Positions 57,942 to 64,000 of a DNA stretch of 64,000 nucleotides are shown piece after piece; the first letter of the stretch is position 1, and each line of letters begins with the position of its first letter. Made by a program: the position numbers and the translations under genes. Source of the stretch: Limnovirga soli (GTDB lineage Bacteria > Bacteroidota > Bacteroidia > Chitinophagales > Chitinophagaceae); NCBI RefSeq assembly GCF_013106755.1, contig NZ_WHPF01000002.1:62001-126000 (forward strand). The letters are read 5' to 3'. The notes beneath the pieces were generated by a model. That model made no database searches. It was not told where the DNA came from and worked only from the letters and a program-made list of their open reading frames with translations.

Positions 57942-59681
57942 TTACTCAGCTGCCATTTGAAGTATTACTGTAAATGTACTACCTGCCCCATAATCGCTTT
58001 CAACGAGAATTTGTCCACCCTGTGCTTCTATAAATTCTTTGCAAATAGCCAAACCTAAACCGGTACCTCCTTTCTTACTTCCCGGTACCTGAAAATACCG
58101 GTCAAATAATTTTTCCAGGTATTGCGGTGGTATACCATTCCCGGTATCTTTTACGGCAAAATGTACCCATTTATTTACTACAGAAATGTCAATATTAATA
58201 ACGGCATTTTCATAGGAATACCGGATGGCATTTGAAATAAGATTGGTTAATACCCAGGTGGTTTTATCTGTATCTGCCAAAACTTTTGGCAGATTGTGTT
58301 TTGCATTTAGTTGTATGGAAATTTTTTTTTGTTCAGCCTGCATTTTATTGGCATCAATGGCATATTGCACAATGTTTGTTGCTATGGCCGGCTCAACTGA
58401 TAGTTGAATATTACCTGTTTCCGCCTGAGTCATATGCAAGAGCTCACCTGTGATTTTTAATAACCGGTTGGTGTCATCGGTTATACTGTTTACCAAATGT
58501 TTTTGTTCCTCATTTAAATGACCAATTTGATCATTTTCCAATAACTGCAGGCTCATTTTTATAGAAGCAATAGGTGTTTTAAATTCATGAGAAACTGTGG
58601 CTATAAATTTTGTCTTTGCAAAATCCAGCTCTTTGTAACTGGTTACATTTCTTAAAATAATTACTGTACCCATGCTTTTAAGCATTGATTCGCCCGTTGG
58701 TATTATACTAATAGTATGGGTTTCTTTTTCAAAATAACTTTCCTTGCCATCGGCATAAATGGATATGGTTGGCTTTTGCGGTAAGGTATTTTCCCTGTTT
58801 CCCGCAACAGGCATAAGGTCTTGGATAAGGGATCTTATCAGGTCGTTACTTACCGATAATTCTACAGCCGATTTGCCAATAATTTGCTGTTGCCTTAACC
58901 CTATTATTTTTGCAGCTTCCTCATTTGCAAAAATCATTTTTTTGTTTTCATCTAAACCAACAACAGGGTCGTGCATATTATTAATCAAGGTTTCAATGCG
59001 TTTTTTCTCCATCATTAATATGGCCAGATTGCTGTGATTGTATTCTTCCAGCTTTTGTGCCATTGTATTAAACGATAATGCCAGGTCGCCAAATTCGTCA
59101 TGTGTTTCAAAATGTACGCGGCTTGAATAATTTCCGGCTGCAATTTGCTTTATGCTTTCTGTGAGTTCTTTAATGGGATTGGCTATGGTAGCAGGTAGGT
59201 TTATAAGCAGCGTAAATGCAATTAAGAAGCAAATACAGCCGCAAAGAGCAATCCAGAAAGTAGCTGTTTCTGCTGTGTGTTTGGCCATTTCACTTTTAAG
59301 TTGCAATGCCTGCATATTCATATCTATTAAGGTAAAAATAGACGAACGTATAAAGGGCAGCATGGCACTGTCTTGTTGATTGGAAAGCCATTCGGCAAAT
59401 GAATTACTAAGCTGATCAGTTATTTCTTTTTCTCCTTTCTCGGTAATATTGTGTTGTTGTTTGTAAAGATTATCAATAAAAGGTTTGTGCAAACTATCGG
59501 TTTTATCTTCCAGGTTTATCAGCATATTTCTGCAATACTCCATTGAGTTATAATTGGCAGTAAGTATGTTTTCCGTGTCTGCCTTTAATGCATTAATATA
59601 GGCGGTACTAACAATACCCAATATAAGTATCAGGCTAAACAATACACCAATTCCCAGGTTTAATTTTGCTTTGATGTTCAT
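57942..59681 (-). CDS. Sensor histidine kinase of the kdp locus (HAMP-PAS)
   Basis: 579 aa. Seen: membrane helices (about 9-29 and 143-165) framing a helical sensor loop, a HAMP domain (NPIKELTESIKQIAAGNYSS), a PAS domain (INNMHDPVVGLDENKKMIFA), HisKA FIATVSHEFKTPIASIKMSL with the phospho-His, and HATPase_c (LISNAIRYSYEN, GTGLGLAICKEF). It starts directly behind the KdpD N-terminal protein gene (no gap), so in this lineage the KdpD sensor module and the kinase module seem to be two proteins. No response-regulator gene (kdpE) is visible in the window. Confidence 0.9.
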   Translation of the reverse strand: MNIKAKLNLGIGVLFSLILILGIVSTAYINALKADTENILTANYNSMEYCRNMLINLEDKTDSLHKPFIDNLYKQQHNITEKGEKEITDQLSNSFAEWLSNQQDSAMLPFIRSSIFTLIDMNMQALQLKSEMAKHTAETATFWIALCGCICFLIAFTLLINLPATIANPIKELTESIKQIAAGNYSSRVHFETHDEFGDLALSFNTMAQKLEEYNHSNLAILMMEKKRIETLINNMHDPVVGLDENKKMIFANEEAAKIIGLRQQQIIGKSAVELSVSNDLIRSLIQDLMPVAGNRENTLPQKPTISIYADGKESYFEKETHTISIIPTGESMLKSMGTVIILRNVTSYKELDFAKTKFIATVSHEFKTPIASIKMSLQLLENDQIGHLNEEQKHLVNSITDDTNRLLKITGELLHMTQAETGNIQLSVEPAIATNIVQYAIDANKMQAEQKKISIQLNAKHNLPKVLADTDKTTWVLTNLISNAIRYSYENAVINIDISVVNKWVHFAVKDTGNGIPPQYLEKLFDRYFQVPGSKKGGTGLGLAICKEFIEAQGGQILVESDYGAGSTFTVILQMAAE

Positions 59682-60803
59682 TTAAGAAAGTATTACAAGA
59701 TCAATATGACTTGAAGATAGTTTTTTAAGTAATTCTTTAAATACATTGGTTGCCAATATTATGTTGAAGAGGTTTAAATGCGGTTTCCCAACACATATTG
59801 TAGTTATATTCTTCAACTCAGCCTGTTCAATAATGGCTTTGGCTACACGTTTATTGGCTACTTTAATTATTTCTGCACCCAGCTGTGTGGCCAGTTTAAA
59901 GTTATTAATCAGGTGCCTTTGTTTATCCAATGCAATTTTATCGCTGCTCTCATCAGGTGTTTGTACATATAACACATACCAGTTACTGTTATAATAATTA
60001 GCAAGCCTGGCAGTTTTTCTTATTACTGTTTTTGCTGTGGCGTCATTAGAGCTTATACAGGCTAAAAAATGTTCGTGCTTTACTGCATGTATTTTGGTAA
60101 TTTCTGTTTCTACTTTTCGCACTACCTGCGAGGCTACTTCTTTTAGCGCCAGCTCTCGTAGTTGCAGAATATGATCGCTTTTAAAAAAATTTTGCAGCGC
60201 CATTTCTATTTTGGCAGCATCGTAAATATGGCCTTCTTTAAGCCTGGTAATCAGTTCATCTGCCGTAAGATCTATATTTACCACTTCATCCGCTTGTGCT
60301 ATTACGCTATCAGGAATTCGTTCCTTTACTTCTATACCGGTTATGTTTTTTACTTCCTGGTTAAGGCTTTCAATATGCTGAATGTTAACCGCACTAATCA
60401 CATTAATACCAGCTTCTAAAATTTCCATTACATCCTGCCAGCGCTTTTCGTTTTTGCTGCCTTCAATATTGGTATGTGCCAGCTCATCTATAATCACCAC
60501 TTCGGGTCTTAAATTTATTACGGCGGGTACGTCCAATTCGTCTAATGATTTTCCCTTGTAAAACAAATGTCTCCTCGGTATTACAGGCAAACCATCTAAT
60601 AGGGCATGTGTTTCTTTGCGGTTATGGGTTTCAATATAGCCAATCTTAATATCTATACCATTACGCAACAGCGCATGTGCTTCCTGCAGCATGCGATAGG
60701 TTTTACCCACACCCGCACTCATGCCTATATAGATCTTAAATTTTCCGCGCCTCGATTTTTTTATCAGGTCCAGAAATTTTTGTGCTGTTTGATCCTTATC
60801 CAT
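59682..60803 (-). CDS. kdpD: KdpD N-terminal (sensor) protein without kinase domain
   Basis: 373 aa, against about 900 in full KdpD. Seen: KdpD_N domain FKIYIGMSAGVGKTYRMLQE (Walker A), GYIETHNRKETHALLDGLPV, VIIDELAHTNIEGSK, followed by a universal-stress-protein-like domain (HFLACISSNDATAKTVIRKT...TICVGKPHLN). The four-helix membrane domain and kinase of KdpD are missing. The histidine kinase gene starts at the very next base, and the kdpABC genes lie upstream. Probably senses potassium or c-di-AMP-like signals and controls the kinase (inference). Confidence 0.9.
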   Translation of the reverse strand: MDKDQTAQKFLDLIKKSRRGKFKIYIGMSAGVGKTYRMLQEAHALLRNGIDIKIGYIETHNRKETHALLDGLPVIPRRHLFYKGKSLDELDVPAVINLRPEVVIIDELAHTNIEGSKNEKRWQDVMEILEAGINVISAVNIQHIESLNQEVKNITGIEVKERIPDSVIAQADEVVNIDLTADELITRLKEGHIYDAAKIEMALQNFFKSDHILQLRELALKEVASQVVRKVETEITKIHAVKHEHFLACISSNDATAKTVIRKTARLANYYNSNWYVLYVQTPDESSDKIALDKQRHLINNFKLATQLGAEIIKVANKRVAKAIIEQAELKNITTICVGKPHLNLFNIILATNVFKELLKKLSSSHIDLVILS

Positions 60804-61112
60804 TGGGATGCATTAATATGATTTATTGCTTTTATATTGGCCTTTTTATGAGCCCGACTGCAGTTATGCTATGGCATCGCCGCTTGCGTCGCACTCTTGT
60901 GCTGTTGGATTATATGGCAACATACACATTCAGCTTTAAAACAAATACGTACCATTTCATTGCTTCTTCTTTAAAACCTCTAACAAAAAATAAGGCCTAC
61001 ATTTCTGTTGCGCTACAAACAAACATTGGCTGCTGCATAAGGAACAGAACGTACAAGAGTGCGACGCAAGAATGCTACATTAATGTGCAATTGTTTGGCC
61101 CCAAAGAATATA
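60804..61112. other. 309-bp gap inside the kdp locus with an inverted repeat pair
   Basis: Holds repeat cores at 60883-60902 (forward) and 61051-61070 (reverse). No gene supported. It separates kdpC from the sensor genes. Confidence 0.65.
60883..61070. repeat. Dispersed repeat, perfect inverted pair inside the kdp locus
   Basis: Cores CTTGCGTCGCACTCTTGTGC and GTACAAGAGTGCGACGCAAG face each other 148 bp apart. The forward copy carries the full outer motif atggcatcgccg. Confidence 0.9.
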
Positions 61113-61682
61113 CTATTTATTGTTAGCCAATGCATCTAATGCCAGGTTTAACTGCAAAACATTTATACTCGCCGGACCAAATAAACCCAGTAAAGGTTGT
61201 TTGGTATTTTTAGTAATTACCTCCTCAATTGCAGTTACAGGTATTTGCCTTATGGAAGCAATTCTTTGCGCTTGTGCTTTTGCGGCCTGTATAGAAATAT
61301 CCGGGTCTAAACCACTACCGCTTGCCGTAACAATATCCGCCGGAATATCTGCTTTTTTAATGCCAGGATTATGTACCATAAAACTATCAATTCTTGCCTG
61401 TACCTGTGCCAGATAATCAGGGTTAGACGGGCCTTTATTACTACCGCCTGCACCGGCTGCATTATAATCTACCGCAGAAGGTCTTGACCAGAAATATTTA
61501 TCCTGATTAAACTTTTGTGCAATATTGGTATAGTAAGTTTTATTGTTTGCGGTAAACGTTTCCCCCTTACCCTTATTGGGAACTAATTGAGCAAAGCCCC
61601 ACACAATAAGCGTATACAAGCCGCAGAAAAAAATAAAACAGATAGCCGTAAGCCTGATGGCTGGAAAAATATGCGTTTTCAT
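61113..61682 (-). CDS. kdpC: Potassium-transporting ATPase subunit C
   Basis: 189 aa. Inner-membrane anchored subunit that stabilises the KdpAB complex. Seen: one N-terminal membrane helix (about 9-30), the KdpC domain with YFWSRPSAVDYNAAGAGGSN, GPSNPDYLAQVQARIDSF, DIPADIVTASGSGLDPDISI and the typical AKAQAQRIASIRQIPVTAIE. It starts 11 bp after the kdpB stop, in the same operon. Confidence 0.96.
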   Translation of the reverse strand: MKTHIFPAIRLTAICFIFFCGLYTLIVWGFAQLVPNKGKGETFTANNKTYYTNIAQKFNQDKYFWSRPSAVDYNAAGAGGSNKGPSNPDYLAQVQARIDSFMVHNPGIKKADIPADIVTASGSGLDPDISIQAAKAQAQRIASIRQIPVTAIEEVITKNTKQPLLGLFGPASINVLQLNLALDALANNK

Positions 61683-61693
61683 GTTATAGAAAT

Positions 61694-63739
61694 TTAGAAA
61701 AATATAGAAACAAACAAATCAATTAATTTAATACCAATAAAAGGAATAAGTACACCACCCAAGCCATAAATAAGCAAATTGCGGCGTAATAATGCAGAAG
61801 CTCCAATTGGTTTATAAGCTACACCCTTTAATGCCAATGGTATTAATAAAGGAATAATAATGGCATTAAAAATAACGGCTGAGAGTATAGCACTTTCCGG
61901 ACTGTGCAGCTGCATAATATTCATACCCTGCAATGCTGGTATGGAAGTAATAAACAGGGCCGGTACAATAGCAAAATATTTAGCCACATCGTTGGCAATG
62001 CTAAAAGTAGTGAGCGTACCTCTTGTCATTAGTAGCTGTTTGCCTATTTCTACCACTTCAATTAGTTTGGTGGGATCATTATCCAGGTCAACCATATTGC
62101 CAGCTTCTTTGGCAGCCTGTGTGCCACTGTTCATGGCTACACCAACATCGGCCTGGGCCAGTGCAGGGGCATCGTTCGTACCATCACCCATCATGGCTAC
62201 CAGTTTGCCTTCTGATTGTTCTTTGCGTATATAATTCATTTTATCTTCCGGTTTAGCTTCGGCAATAAAATCGTCTACACCTGCTTTGGCAGCAATGTAT
62301 TTGGCTGTTAACGGGTTGTCGCCCGTTACCATTACGGTTTTAATACCCATTTTTCTAAGGCGTTCAAAACGCTCACTAATACCAGGTTTAATGATATCCT
62401 GTAATTCTATTACACCAATAACTTTTTCGTTTTCTGCTACTACCAACGGGGTGCCACCATTGCTTGAGATAAGTTTTACCCTTTCATCAATTTCAGATGG
62501 GAATATATTTCCTTCCCGCTCTGCCAGCCTGCGAATGGCGTCTGCTGCGCCTTTGCGTATACGGGTAGTATCAAAATCAATACCCGAGCTTCTTGTTTCT
62601 GCAGTGAATTTGATGAATCTTGGATGATTAATAGTAAAACTTAAAGGGTTAATGCCAGCCAGTTCAATAATCGATTTTCCTTCGGGGGTATCATCAGCCA
62701 TAGAACTAAGTACGGTGCATTGTATAAAATGCTTTTCATCCACCCCGTTGGCCGCATAAAAATTAGTAGCTTTTCTGTTACCAATGGTAATAGTTCCGGT
62801 TTTATCTAACAACAATACATCTATATCACCTGCAGTTTCAACTGCTTTACCACTTTTGGTAATTACATTGGCACGCAATGCCCTATCCATACCAGCGATA
62901 CCAATAGCAGAAAGCAAACCACCAATTGTGGTTGGAATTAAACACACAAATAAAGAAATAAAGGCGGCAATAGTAATGGGTGTTTGGGCATAATCAGCAA
63001 AAGGTTTTAGGGTAACGGTAACTATTATAAATACCAAGGTAAAACCAGCCAGCAGAATAGTTAAAGCAATTTCGTTGGGTGTTTTTTGGCGGCTGGCTCC
63101 TTCTACAAGGGCAATCATTTTATCTAAAAAGCTTTCGCCCTGTTCGGTAGTTACAATTACTTTTATTTTATCTGATAATACTTTGGTGCCGCCTGTAACA
63201 CTACTTTTATCGCCGCCTGATTCTCTTATCACGGGAGCACTTTCGCCGGTAATTGCGCTTTCATCTATGGTGGCAAGGCCTTCTACAATTTCACCGTCTG
63301 ATGGGATAATATCGCCGGCTTCGCACAAAAATATATCCCCTTTTTTAAGTTGGGATGAGGAGATGATTTTTACCTCATTTACAAACATTTCCCCAACTGG
63401 CTGTATTAATTTGGCTGGTGTGTCTTCTCTGGTTTTTCGTAAACTATCAGCCTGTGCTTTGCCTCTTGCCTCTGCGATGGCTTCGGCAAAATTGGCAAAT
63501 AAAAGCGTTATAAAAAGTACCGCGGTTACAATAAGGTTGTAGGCAATACTGCCCTGGCTTTTTTCGCCGGTTAATATCCAAATACATACGCCTGCCATTA
63601 CCAGGGTGCCAACCCAAACGGTAAACATTACCGGATTACGGACCATTTTTTTGGGATTGAGTTTAATAAATGATTCGCGTAGGGCCTGTTGTATTAAGGT
63701 GCCGTCGAAGAGTTTATTATTGTTTGATTTTGTTGACAT
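61694..63739 (-). CDS. kdpB: Potassium-transporting ATPase subunit B
   Basis: 681 aa, P-type ATPase that drives high-affinity K+ uptake. Seen: actuator TGES motif ([12 protein letters not shown]), phosphorylation site DKTGTITIG with the catalytic Asp, nucleotide-binding part with the KGA-type [15 protein letters not shown], hinge [15 protein letters not shown] and [18 protein letters not shown], and the characteristic membrane segments with [14 protein letters not shown]. Length is typical. Second gene of the kdpABC operon. Confidence 0.97.
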   Translation of the reverse strand: MSTKSNNNKLFDGTLIQQALRESFIKLNPKKMVRNPVMFTVWVGTLVMAGVCIWILTGEKSQGSIAYNLIVTAVLFITLLFANFAEAIAEARGKAQADSLRKTREDTPAKLIQPVGEMFVNEVKIISSSQLKKGDIFLCEAGDIIPSDGEIVEGLATIDESAITGESAPVIRESGGDKSSVTGGTKVLSDKIKVIVTTEQGESFLDKMIALVEGASRQKTPNEIALTILLAGFTLVFIIVTVTLKPFADYAQTPITIAAFISLFVCLIPTTIGGLLSAIGIAGMDRALRANVITKSGKAVETAGDIDVLLLDKTGTITIGNRKATNFYAANGVDEKHFIQCTVLSSMADDTPEGKSIIELAGINPLSFTINHPRFIKFTAETRSSGIDFDTTRIRKGAADAIRRLAEREGNIFPSEIDERVKLISSNGGTPLVVAENEKVIGVIELQDIIKPGISERFERLRKMGIKTVMVTGDNPLTAKYIAAKAGVDDFIAEAKPEDKMNYIRKEQSEGKLVAMMGDGTNDAPALAQADVGVAMNSGTQAAKEAGNMVDLDNDPTKLIEVVEIGKQLLMTRGTLTTFSIANDVAKYFAIVPALFITSIPALQGMNIMQLHSPESAILSAVIFNAIIIPLLIPLALKGVAYKPIGASALLRRNLLIYGLGGVLIPFIGIKLIDLFVSIFF

Positions 63740-63826
63740 GATATTGCTTTTTTGATTGCTAATTGGTATTTAGCAGTAAACAAACAGGTTTGTTTTGGGC
63801 TGTTTATTGGTGAATTATTTATTGCC

Positions 63827-63846
63827 GTACAAGTGTGCGACGCAAG
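63827..63846 (-). repeat. Dispersed-repeat core between kdpA and kdpB
   Basis: GTACAAGTGTGCGACGCAAG followed by taaagcccgattgtatattgg, in the 149-bp gap of the operon. Confidence 0.88.
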
Positions 63847-63888
63847 TAAAGCCCGATTGTATATTGGTTGCCCGGCTAATAATAAGTA

Positions 63889-64000
63889 TTATGGTTTTAA
63901 CATAAAATGCTCTGCTATTGGCCCCAATGCCAAGGCAGGGAAAAAGGATAATGCAGCCACAATTGCAATTACAGCAAATACCATTAATCCAAAAGTTGCG
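63889..64000 (-). CDS. kdpA: Potassium-transporting ATPase subunit A, C-terminal fragment
   Basis: Only the last 37 codons are in the window. Seen: ATFGLMVFAVIAIVAALSFF, PALALGPIAEHFMLKP then stop; the conserved FFPALALGPIAEH ending is that of KdpA, the channel-like subunit. It lies upstream of kdpB on the same strand, separated by 149 bp that include a dispersed-repeat copy. The window edge cuts the gene; there is no evidence that it is broken. Confidence 0.88.
   Translation of the reverse strand, partial: ATFGLMVFAVIAIVAALSFFPALALGPIAEHFMLKP

Noticed and set aside
1..64000. tRNA or rRNA genes
   Set aside because: No stretch with the T-loop GTTCRANNC and a matching acceptor stem, and no rRNA-like segment, was noticed in the intergenic regions.

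Overview
The window looks like a low-GC member of the Bacteroidetes, most likely of the Chitinophagaceae (inference). It encodes type IX secretion C-terminal domains (a gliding-motility/CHU-type tail at 3926-6568 and a type A tail at 19947-21467), the short primary sigma factor of this phylum that lacks region 1.1 (45412-46269), promoters of the TTTG / TAnnTTTG type, a LytS/LytTR two-component pair and a TonB-type outer-membrane barrel protein. No tRNA, rRNA, CRISPR array, transposase or integrase gene was found.

Layout. 1-3680: end of a polysaccharide locus (Wzy/O-antigen-ligase-like protein, GT2, a 38-aa membrane peptide, GT1). 3926-14411: PKD/T9SS surface protein with an alpha/beta hydrolase, pyruvate phosphate dikinase, HD protein, periplasmic-binding-like protein, GMP synthase. 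14585-19641: DUF2807 lipoprotein, then an AraC regulator followed by cyclophilin-like, carboxymuconolactone-decarboxylase, zinc alcohol dehydrogenase and cupin genes. 19947-21467: T9SS type A protein. 21616-35400: an accessory region (below). 35500-57925: thioesterase, PBP4-type carboxypeptidase, CinA, 2-oxoacid dehydrogenase E2, truncated globin, L35-L20, arginine decarboxylase, Aat-ClpS, primary sigma factor, LytS-LytTR pair, TonB-type receptor, HAD phosphatase, aldehyde dehydrogenase with DUF779 and a divergent AraC regulator, twin-ATPase ABC protein. 57942-64000: high-affinity potassium uptake operon kdpA(partial)-B-C, then a separate KdpD N-terminal protein and a separate histidine kinase.

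The accessory region is the most remarkable part. It carries about fifteen small, mostly co-directional genes, largely predicted lipoproteins or membrane proteins, separated by 100-135-bp imperfect palindromes that end in ...CG|TTRRRY and begin with RYYYAACA, as integron attC sites do. In at least five cassettes the first 6-8 bases are the exact reverse complement of the cassette's own 3' RYYYAAC box and not of its neighbour's, which is what integrase-type cutting at G|TT predicts. Several cassette runs start directly behind one of two repeated promoter modules (four copies of one, two of the other), always two bases after the -7 box. I read this as an integrase-less cassette array (CALIN-like) with several duplicated promoter/insertion platforms.

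A second repeat family, with the 20-bp core CTTGCGTCGCACTCTTGTAC, occurs about 25 times in the 64 kb, always between genes. It is present in every convergent gap longer than 100 bp and absent from all five divergent gaps outside the array. Copies sometimes form inverted pairs, sit inside the kdp operon, and flank the cassette platforms.
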